A program made the position numbers and the translations under genes. The notes below the pieces were generated by a model. It was not told the origin of the DNA and searched no databases. It saw only the letters and a program-made list of their open reading frames with translations. From Bolinopsis microptera (taxonomy: Eukaryota; Ctenophora; Tentaculata; Lobata; Bolinopsidae), in the NCBI RefSeq assembly GCF_026151205.1, contig NC_087079.1, forward strand, positions 6,668,169 through 6,732,168: a stretch of DNA of 64,000 bases, read 5' to 3'. Shown here one piece after another: positions 11,501-20,632 of the stretch; position 1 is the stretch's first letter; each line of letters opens with the position of its first letter.

Positions 11501-14500
11501 TGTTAGCTATTCCAGTTATTTCTATTCATTTAAAATATAAGCCTTTTTACTTGGTCAAGCCATGAATGACAGATTAGAAAACTAAAATTTCAAATATTAT
11601 TTCACTTGGATATTTAAAAAAAGCCATCTTTCTATAGATTTCAGGGCCACAGGCCAAATGCAAAAAGTTTGGTTAGCAAAAAATTTAGCAGACGGAAAAG
11701 ATTTATGCAATTAATTTGGTCTGCAAAATATTTGGGCGAGAGGCCCGCTCAAATTTTTTGTCGCCCAAATTTTTGGGAATTAAGGTATAATGTAGTCACA
11801 AAGTAGTCATAATGTAGTCATAAAGTAGTCATAAAGTAGTCATAATGAAGTCATAAAGTAGTCATAAGGTAGTCATAAAGTAGTCATAAAGTAGTCATAA
11901 TTTAGTCATAATGTAGTCATAATGTAGTCATAATGTAGTCATAATGTAGTCATAAAGTAGTCAAAATGTAGTCATAGTGTAGTCATAACGAAGTCATAAT
12001 GTAGTCATAAAGTAGTCATAAAGTAGTCATAAGGTAGTCATAATGTAGTCATAATGTAGTCATAAAGTAGTCATAAAGTAGTCATAAAGTAGTCATAATG
12101 TTTTCATAAAGTAGTCATAATGTAGACATAAAGTAGTCATAATGTAGTCATAAAGTAGTCATAAAGTAGTCATAATGTAGTCATAATGTAGTCATAATGT
12201 AGTCATAATGTAGTCATTATTTAGTCATAGTGTAGTTATAATGTAGTCATAATATAGTCCGAGGAGTCCTCACTCTCCTCTCGGCCTAAGATGGCGTTTC
12301 TCGTCCTAAGATGGCGTTTCTCGTCCTATATATGATTTGGGGTTTAGGTTATTCCAGACTACAAAGGGTTTAGGGTATCTATTTACAATTTAAATATGAT
12401 TTATTTACAGACGTGTTAGGGAATTTAAAATTTACAGTTTACTGAGGCTTCTGTGGTATTTTATTTGTAAAAGTTCTCCCTTTTATAATATCTAAATTTT
12501 CTGTCTGTAATATTTGAAAACTAAATTTCAAATTGCTGGCCAAGTACTGACCATTATTATACTTAATAGATAATTGCGGGGGACGTTTCAACAAGATTGT
12601 ACGAAGCATCAACAGTTGTGAAATCTGTAACCCAAGTTTATACCCACGAAAACTACAACCAGTGGTATCTCCAGGTACGAAATACTAAACTTAGCCAGGG
12701 GTGCAGGGTCAAAGGGAAACCGACCAATCTCAATCATCAGTGGTACTGTCATCATTAGCGCCACTTGAAGCTAATAGTAAATTACTACACTGTGGTTATT
12801 GTAAGGAAAGACATATTACTAAAGGAGACGATGAGACATTACACAATACTCATTACACAATACAAATTACACAATACACATGCACCGTCAGTATAATCTA
12901 TCTGCTAACTAAAAAGAGAGTAACATGAAAAGAATGCAAATCTTTGAAACGCGTGGAAACTTTAAAGGTAATGTTGGAATAAAATATGAATTGTGAAGCC
13001 CAATCAGTGTACGACTGTCAACACTGGAAAACTTGATCTACTGTTAAATATACTTCAAAGTTCAAACCTTCACCAAATATTCTTTATTTTCACATATTCA
13101 TACCGAGTGCTATAGCAACGTTTATGGAAAGGGTTACTAATGATGAATGCGGTCGGTTTGTTTCTTTTGACCTTCTACTTAATCAGCATACTCCTCTTCA
13201 TGGCCTTCACGAGAATTGATCAGCAGTTGGTCATGAACAGCTACAATTAATATTACTGTCTGCTTATTCTGCAACAATTTCACTAAAAACCATTAAAAAG
13301 GGTCCCCTACTCTTTTGATACAATTGAGAAACCCGCCACAGCTGACAATAACGTTACCCAGAGTGACATAGCACTGGTGACAATAACATTACCCAGAGTG
13401 ACATAGCACTGTTGTACATAGAGGACGGGTTTGATCTAACTTCTGCCAACATAAAGAAAATCAGTGTAGCAGATTCTCAACCAGCTGCTGGCACTCAAGT
13501 AACTATTGCAGGTATGTGTAAATCTCCTGGCTCTCCAGTAACTATTGCAGGTATGTGTAAATCTCCTGGCACTTCTTTGGTAGCTTATCTAAGGGGGCTA
13601 TACCAAAACGAAACATTGGAATGTTTCCCGTGTCCAACAACGATCAGCATCAGTAATCATTGATGAATATTATAATGAATCGCTAAATCCTTCACTTTGT
13701 TCGGGTTACAGCGGCCCTCTTTGTGCAATAAACGTTGAAACATCTGGATACAACCAAGAAGAGCACTATACAATACTGTTTATAGAATACTAGCTGTTAA
13801 TACCTGTAATCTCACTGCAGGATGGGGCACTACAATACTGTTTATAGAATACTAGCTGTTAATACCTGTAATCTCACTGCAGGATGGGGCACTACAATAC
13901 TGTTTATAGAATACTAGCTGTTAATACCTGTAATCTCACTGCAGGATGGGGCACTACAATACTGTTTATAGAATACTAACTGTTAATACCTGTAATCTCA
14001 CTGCAGGATGGGGCACTATATAATACTGTTTATAGAATACTAGCTGTTTATACCTGTAACCTCACTGCAGGATGGGGCACTATATAATACTGTTTATAGA
14101 ATACTAGCTGTTAATACCTGTAATCTCACTGCAGGATGGGGCACTACAAAACTGTTTATAGAATACTAGCTGTTAATACCTGTAATCTCACTGCAGGATG
14201 GGGCACTACAATACTGTTTATAGAATACTAGCTGTTAATACCTGTAATATCACTGCAGGATGGGGCACTACAATACTGTTTATAGAATACTAGCTGTTTA
14301 TACCTGTAATCTCACTGCAGGATGGGGCACTATACAATACTGTTTATAGAATACTAGCTGTTAATACCTGTAATCTCACTGCAGGATGGGGCACTATACA
14401 ATACTGTTTATAGAATACTAGCTGTTAATACCTGTAATCTCACTGCAGGATGGGGCACTATATAATACTGTTTATAGAATACTAGCTGTTAATACCTGTA

Positions 14501-17500
14501 ACCTCACTGCAGGATGGGGCACTATATAATACTGTTTATAGAATACTAGCTGTTTATACCTGTAATCTCACTGCAGGATGGGGAACTACAATACTGTTTA
14601 TAGAATACTAGCTGTTAATACCTGTAACCTCACTGCAGGATGGGGCACTATATAATACTGTTTATAGAATACTAGCTGTTTATACCTGTAATCTCACTGC
14701 AGGATGGGGCACGCAGGAGACGGAACTGATAGCAACAGTGCTCCAGTTTGCTAACTACACCGTCCCTGATCAGAAATACTGTCAACAGATCTACCGTCGA
14801 AAAGGGTGATTACAAGTTCTACCTTGACCGAAAAAACTTTTGAGATTATCTGTTTGATCTAAAAGATCTCATTAAGTAGTTTTGCTAGTTGATAATGGTG
14901 ATAGATAATTCCTCACTTGATTAACTATCAGGTATTACATATTACCGGGGATGTTGTGTACAGGAGATGACGAGATGACATCTCACAGTGCTATAGGGGA
15001 CAGTGGGGGACCTGTTTTCAGGGACCATGGTAACGGCAACTTCACTCTGGTAAGAGATCCGGGCAGTTATTGTACGGGGATTTATGAGCATGGTTATATA
15101 TGGGATAATTAGTTTTATATTCGAAAAGATAAATAATTTCCACCCAGGTAATTGTTGATCAATTATTCAATCAATGGACCAATTCAATCCAGCTGGAATT
15201 TCAGTACGGTTTGGTGAGTTGGGGGGTTGGGAAGAATGTTGAAACTTACGATTACGATATCAACTCTGATGTGGCCTTTTACAATCAGTGGATATTCAAC
15301 ATCATGGTACGGTGTGAATTGTTCATTTGTTCATTGTGGATTTGATTTGATTAGCGAATTATCACCGTATTCCACCAAGTTCCAACTTAGTATCAGAATT
15401 GATCAGTCTGCTTTAACTGCCATGACCATAACAGTGGCGTAACGAAACTTAACTGAGGTACTAGCAAAAATGCGCGTTTTGCTCTGGAAACACACTTTTT
15501 AAAAGATTTTACCGGCGTATCCTCTAAAATCACCCAATTTGTTCAATTTTCGGGAGGGGCACCAAAAGGGGGCGCATTTTCGGCGGGGGGAGGCGCCAAC
15601 AGGCAACGTTACGCCACTGGACCATAACACGGTTTGTTTGGGCAGTAGGATATCAATACCATTTAACCAGTAACCAACCTGAACAACAATTTTGATACCT
15701 AAGATAGTTTATGAAAAACACTTATTGTAAATAATAATTTGATGAAGGAGTAACTGTAAAACTTCAGGAGTCATACAAACAGTACCGAGTGGAGTTGCAC
15801 GCTGACACCACCACAAAGTGGTTGTCGTGGAGAAGCGGGACTGATACTTTCAGGTACCAAGTCTACAATATCTCCTGTCAATCTGGTAGATTTGTTAATG
15901 TGAGTTGTGCTGAACAATAGAAAATTATGTAAAATAGCGTTGAATCTGTTGGAATAGACTATTAAAATAAATACGGTTATGTAAGAAACTTGGTTCATTT
16001 ACAGTTTGTGCAGTCCATGGGCACGTGCCTAGCTGAACAGGTTGTGATGCACAATAATTGTTCCTAATTAGAACTTTATAAGAAGCCTCGCGCGTTCACC
16101 AGTCAAATCTGCTCTCTAGATGCTGCTACGAGCAAGAGTAGGAGTATGATAATTATATGAGTATATGTAATATAACCAACTGTTCCCAGTATTCGCATAA
16201 CGTTACATTCCACCCTGCAGGTAGTGATCACAACACTGATTCTTTCACAAGACTTTAGTAATGTTATCGTTAGAGACGGTAACCAATACGACAGTCCAAT
16301 CCTTCTCGAGCAACATCGTGACCTGGCTGAAAACCAAACTCTTAGTAAGTTTAGCTTTTGTCAAACACAAGAAAAATGCTTCGATTTTAACTCAAATATG
16401 GTACTGTAGTAGTAAACCCGCGATGGGGTGGCATGTGCCTCAATAAAAATATTACAATCATTTATTATTATATCAATTTATCGTTAAATATTTCAAAAAT
16501 ATTAATAACGTATGGTTGATCCTTCACACTTGGTAAAATATATAAAAATAAAGTTAATCTACACTAAAGAATAAATAATCTATATTATATAAATCAACAA
16601 TATTAACTCCCCATCTTCTTGTAGTCATTTATCAAAGCGGTAGAAATCCAAGTAATTTTAGTACGCGGTGCGCAAGGAATTTCGTTTTTAAAAAATGTGT
16701 AGGCAAGATAAGCCTAAGTGTGGCAGTGAAAATTGAAAAATAAGTTGCAGAATAAATTGCAGTGTCTGACTGTCAAATGCATTATCGCAGTTCATTTATT
16801 TGACTGCACTAACGTTTAGGATTCTTACAGCTGTTATATTTTGCTAATATTTTGTTTAAAAGTTGTAAAGGACAAAGTTCTTGTCCGTCCACGAAAGGTT
16901 TTCTAGGTCAAGTTTTTGTTTGTCCTGTAAGTAACGTACAATGTTGTCCTTGTATGAATGAATAAACTTATCTTGTAGCTTAGGTACGTTGAAGGGAAGG
17001 ATTTTGTTTATTTCGTTTATCGTGTTGTTATATAATCGTGGTCCTACGTTAGAGATGCTATAATCGGTGATCCGTAATCTGTTGAACTTAATTTCAAAAT
17101 ACTTTGGATTTCTCCTTTCCGTTTGTCTAAGCGGTGATTTTTCAAATATACTACAGATACTCGATGGTGCTACTCCCATATAAACCTTGTGCATCAAAGT
17201 TAGACAGCTTTTAGCAATGAGATTAGGAAGAGCTAAAATTCCTATTTTGTTGAAGATGGATTTTGTGTGAGATGGTAGTTTACGTTTTTCTTTGTCGTAA
17301 AAATAGTTATGATATTCTGAATCAGTGGCGCGAATAGCTTTCTTTTGAGCAGAGAATAAAGACTGAATAGAATTTAAAGATTTAGTACCCCAAACAGTAG
17401 CGCAGTAATACAGGTGAGATTGAATTAAACTATTGTATAGCATTTACAATAGTACTGGGAAAGCGTCATTACCACTTTTTCCTCATAAATCACTATTTAT

Positions 17501-18132
17501 TTCAGCTTCTGTATTTTTATTTGATCTGTTGCGATTTCATAACAATCTAAAATTCTAAAACTCAGGTGTCACCTCGAACTCTAACAAACTACTAATACTG
17601 ATAAGAACCACCAACTCCTTCAACTACAAACTAGTGAGATTCTTCTACTCCTCAGTCTCCGGTCCCGCTAAAGTCTCTGATCCACTTAAATGCGGAGGTA
17701 AGACAAAACAAAAAACTCGTCTTAAAAACTAAAGAGGTTTTATCCATAAATATAAACAGCTGTTCAAACAGCTGCAACTGCTTGTGTTGACATTATAGTT
17801 GATGTTATCTGAACCCTGATAAACATTTCATGTACACAATTAAGATGTGGTTTTTAAAACTCGTAACGACATAATAACCACTCTATAACGGTACCCTTTA
17901 ATAACCACTCTATAACGGTACCCTTTAATAACCACTCTATAACGGTACCCTTTTCTTCCCAGACCTAATATCCTGCTCTAACAAGTGGGAGTGTTACGAC
18001 CCGCAGTACCAATGTGACGGTGAGATAGCGGACTGTGCTGACTGGAGTGATGAGCAGTATTGTGGGGCCTCTGGGAGTTGTCACCTGATGGGTGCTGCTC
18101 TGGGATTGTTGGTCATTGTTTGGAGTTACTAA
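8550..18132 (+). CDS. secreted/membrane-tethered S1 serine protease with CUB-like and LDLa domains (12 exons)
   Basis: Exons: 8550-8834, 9043-9198, 12570-12674, 13397-13511, 14703-14805, 14932-15049, 15148-15306, 15768-15899, 16005-16040, 16221-16344, 17566-17697, 17963-18132; about 544 residues. Order: signal peptide, pro-region, S1 domain with likely activation cleavage before VYNGDPA, CUB-like domain (DFSNVIVRDG), LDLa (CDGEIADCADWSDEQYC), then a hydrophobic C-terminus (LMGAALGLLVIVWSY) that looks like a GPI signal. The catalytic triad is intact: His in TAAHC (about 124), Asp in SDIALL (about 184), Ser in GDSGGP (about 279). The specificity position (189) reads His instead of Asp, and the Cys191-Cys220 pair is absent on both sides. 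Proteases such as matriptase carry CUB and LDLa before the protease domain; here they follow it. The 36-base exon at 16005 has a weak donor and is the least certain part. The introns are loaded with repeats and transposons. Confidence 0.85.
9232..9684. repeat. 11-bp minisatellite, left block (intron 2 of protease)
   Basis: About 40 copies of an 11-bp unit, GTAGTCATAAT or GTAGTCATAAA, with scattered variants. The same array resumes at 11788, so the intervening 2.1 kb is an insertion into one array. Confidence 0.9.
9853..11115. mobile_element. inner TIR element nested in the outer one
   Basis: The left end starts CGGGTAAATGCCTCACAGAA and the right end, read inwards, CGGGTATTTGCCTCACAGAA; TA flanks both ends. 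GCCTCACA(G/A)AATGGCC motifs recur inside. No transposase is encoded. Short open frames in this stretch are low-complexity and not genes. Confidence 0.7.
10064..10421. repeat. 179-bp direct duplication inside the inner element
   Basis: Two adjacent copies with a 179-base period. Each starts AAATTTGTTTTCAAATTTTT and ends in the GCCTCACAAAATGGCC motif. Confidence 0.75.
11788..12259. repeat. 11-bp minisatellite, right block
   Basis: Continuation of the GTAGTCATAAT/A array interrupted at 9687-11785. It ends shortly before sequence leading to the third protease exon. Confidence 0.9.
13342..13411. repeat. 37-bp duplication over the exon-4 acceptor
   Basis: TGACAATAACRTTACCCAG with AGTGACATAGCACTG occurs twice. 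The second copy provides the acceptor (CCCAG) and the codons SDIAL of the Asp-102 exon. Using the first copy would reach a stop codon. A similar duplication repeats the donor of this exon (GTAACTATTGCAGGTATGTG at about 13498 and 13538). Confidence 0.65.
13763..14712 (+). repeat. 61-64-bp tandem repeat containing a 3' splice site (about 15 copies)
   Basis: Each unit carries CTGTTTATAGAATACTAGC, TACCTGTAATCTCACTGCAG and GATGGGGCAC. In the last unit this is the intron end and the first codons of the Gly-Trp-Gly protease exon (14703). AG acceptors fall near 13821, 13883, 13945, 14006, 14071, 14135, 14196, 14259, 14320, 14385, 14449, 14512, 14575, 14639 and 14702. Splicing to any upstream copy adds a few codons and then the TAG in GAATACTAG, so only the last gives full-length protease. 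Unit length alternates with ACAATAC versus ATATAATAC variants. Confidence 0.9.
15432..15619. mobile_element. hAT-like MITE with 8-bp target duplication
   Basis: Terminal inverted repeats CAGTGGCGTAAC and GTTACGCCACTG bound a 188-bp element in a protease intron. The 8-bp sequence GACCATAA directly flanks both sides (15424-15431 and 15620-15627), the duplication length typical of hAT elements. No coding capacity. A 76-residue open frame upstream of it is the coding exon running into the intron. Confidence 0.85.
16463..17460 (-). pseudogene. 5'-truncated LINE fragment in protease intron
   Basis: The antisense frame 16856-17443 (about 195 residues) starts LYNSLIQSHLYYCATVWG, the segment just after the reverse transcriptase core of jockey-type LINEs, and runs through the usual C-terminal region. 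The RT catalytic core and endonuclease are missing, so it is a dead 5'-truncated copy. The 3' AT-rich tail probably lies in 16463-16855; its exact edge is not clear. It sits antisense to the host gene, between the two halves of the CUB exon pair. Confidence 0.75.
17874..17953. repeat. 27-bp tandem repeat (3 copies) before the LDLa exon
   Basis: Unit ATAACCACTCTATAACGGTA plus CCCTTTA, three near-perfect copies. The last runs directly into the pyrimidine tract and acceptor of the LDLa exon at 17963. Confidence 0.85.
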
Positions 18133-18595
18133 GTTACTAAGTTACTGAGTTACTAAGTTACTAAGTTAATGAGTTACTAAGTTACTAAGTTACTAAGTTA
18201 CTGAGTTACTAAGTTACTAAGTTACTGAGTTACTAAGTTACTAAGTTACTAAGTTACTAAGTTACTAAGTTACTAAGTTACTAAGTTACTAAGTTACTAA
18301 GTTACTAAGTTACTAAGTTACTAAGTTACTAAGTTACTAAGTTACTAAGTTACTAAGTTACTAAGTTACTAAGTTACTAAGTTACTAAGTTACTAAGTTA
18401 CTAAGTTACTAAGTTACTAAGTTACTAAGTTACTGAGTTACTAAATTAATCAGTTACTAAGTTACTAAATTAATCAGTTACTAAGTTACTAAGTTACTAA
18501 ATTAATCAGTTACTAAGTTACTAAATTAATCAGTTACTAAGTTACTAAGTTACTAAGTTACTAAGTTACTAAGTTACTAAGTTACTAAGTAACTA
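18124..18595. repeat. 8-bp minisatellite overlapping the protease stop codon
   Basis: About 59 copies of AGTTACTA, with a few ACTGAG and TTAATCAG variants. The array begins inside the coding sequence: the last codons AGT TAC TAA are one repeat unit, so the repeat supplies the final Ser-Tyr and the stop codon. Confidence 0.9.
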
Positions 18596-20632
18596 CATAC
18601 TGCAGACAGAAAACAAGAAATCATGTTCATAAGCTGTGCCGACTGTGACAAAGTAATCGTGGTATTCTTTGGATTTTAATTGTGATATATTTTCGTTCGA
18701 ACACTTTATGTGACCCTATGTGACCCTGAATTTGTTCAGAATTTACTAAGAGTAAACGTCAGAAATCAGAATTTCCTGTTTTTATGATTGGAATTTATGT
18801 AAAATCATATATTAAAGCTTTTAGATTCCAGACCGAAATATTTGGGTTTTATACAGAACTAAACCTTTCAGTGACAATTACTGTTTAACTAGCTGTAAAT
18901 TAAAGATATCCACTAGATTATCCAGTTTATGGGTTAAAATGGTAGGAGATTATTTGGAAACAGGCAGAATCTGATACAGAACAATATTTGTGGATGGACC
19001 CACCATTCACTGATCTAAATAATCCGGGATATGAAGGACCAGTTCACAAAACTGATCGTCATATTAGTTTCCATTCAAACGGCACTAATCGAAGTGAACT
19101 GCAGTATTGCTGGGAAATAAGCTCCAGTCAGTGTTACAAATCAAGAAATTCATCTGGAATTTCAATTTATCCATCATCTAATCTGATGCACCAAAACTAA
19201 AATGAAACAATTTCTATATGTCTCTTTAACTTTGGGAGTCTGTTCTGTGCGACTGAGATAACTTCCGACACCCAGAGTCTGGGTAACATTGAGAAACCAG
19301 GGCCGGGTTTGAAATAAATTGAAGGCAGATGAAGGAGGTAAGATAATGACTGCACAACGTATAGTTATATCTCATATTAAAGTGTTCTATCTTGATTAGT
19401 CCAGTGGCATTACCATTATATGATTTCTTAAAACATTAACAAATGAAACACAGGTTTGCTAAGCTGGGGGACTACGAACCCACTGCAGCCAGTTTCAAGC
19501 TTGTCGCCCCGGGGCTCTATTACTTATTTATAAGTGAGCTGTAAAGTAAATCAATGGAGTATCATTTACTATTACAACGGAGTGTATACATTTTAAAATT
19601 CCGGTTAATATGGTCGAATGATTTAAAAACAAACGTTGTCCACGGGCTAATTGAGAAATCATTTCCAAAATTCATCCTCAGTTCTAAAAATATCGAACAG
19701 CTGTTGATTCGATTCGATTTGCGATTGAGAAATGAAAATGACACCAAAACGTTCATTGATATGTCAATTGTCGAATCGTGATATTAGTAGATAACTTATG
19801 GTGATTTTGGTAATGGACAAGTTACTTTTTTGTTGACCTTTTTCTATCCAAAAGAAGATCACAGATGTCATTTAATTTGATAGGAATAAGCGCTGTCATT
19901 CATGGGCTTCAGTTTTCGTTGGGATTATACCTAATATAGCTCCCGTTTAATGTTGGAAACAAACGAAATCTAGAATACCTAGGATCGTGATACATTATTT
20001 ATCAACGTTGAAGATGTGCAATGCTTATTGCTTTATTGGTATTTGGCACTGCTCAAATTTGCGCTGGACACTAATTCCTTTAATTCTAATACAGTCATTC
20101 AACACACCAAGACTCAAGAGGTGCTTCAATCAACCATTCATGCTTAAGTACTTTGAAGTCTTTGCAATGAGCCACAACTTTTCACGGAAATTTAGAACTT
20201 CTGTGATGATGAATCACATGACTTTCTTTCTTATGTAATGAATCACATGACCCTTCATTACCCAATCGCAAGGCAATACCATACAAAGGGAGGTACACTG
20301 TCCTATCACAAGTCTGTATAGTGCATAATGCCTCACTGTTCATCATAAAATATATGTATGGAAGGACTGAAGTTTAACCTCGTGGCACCAAGTGAAGATA
20401 AGAGTGGAGTAACACCTTCCAATAAGAAAGGAGAACACCCGGCCTGGACTAACTCACCTAAAGGACAAATTATCACGAAATTTTGTCCGCAGGTCCGTTC
20501 ATCGGCCATTAGAAAGGGACCTGTAAATATCCGAATTGCCCTTCATTGATGGAGAAAAGGTTCGTTGTTTAGTGCCATTATTATGACGTTCTGTTCAGTT
20601 TTGTCGATATTTGAAACTTTACACTGTTCGGG
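18596..20632. other. intergenic, no gene seen
   Basis: AT-rich sequence between the protease and the cysteine-rich membrane protein gene. Several short open frames (for example 18988-19200 and 20358-20549) show no family resemblance, coding context or splice support. No clear repeat family. Confidence 0.45.

Larger units (their letters stand above)
9687..11785. mobile_element. outer TIR element inserted in the minisatellite
   Basis: The termini match in inverted orientation: CCTTAGTTCCCAAAAATTTG on the left and, read inwards, CCTTAATTCCCAAAAATTTG on the right (19 of 20). AAATTTGGGC-like motifs are repeated subterminally. TA flanks each end (9685-9686 and 11786-11787), giving a likely TA target duplication. 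The array on both sides is the same 11-bp repeat. No transposase frame is present, so it is non-autonomous. A second TIR element is nested inside. Confidence 0.75.

Noticed and set aside
13342-13396. Earlier start for the Asp-102 protease exon (first CACAG or first CCCAG copy)
   Set aside because: From those acceptors the required phase meets a TAG; only the acceptor at 13396 keeps the frame from the preceding exon.
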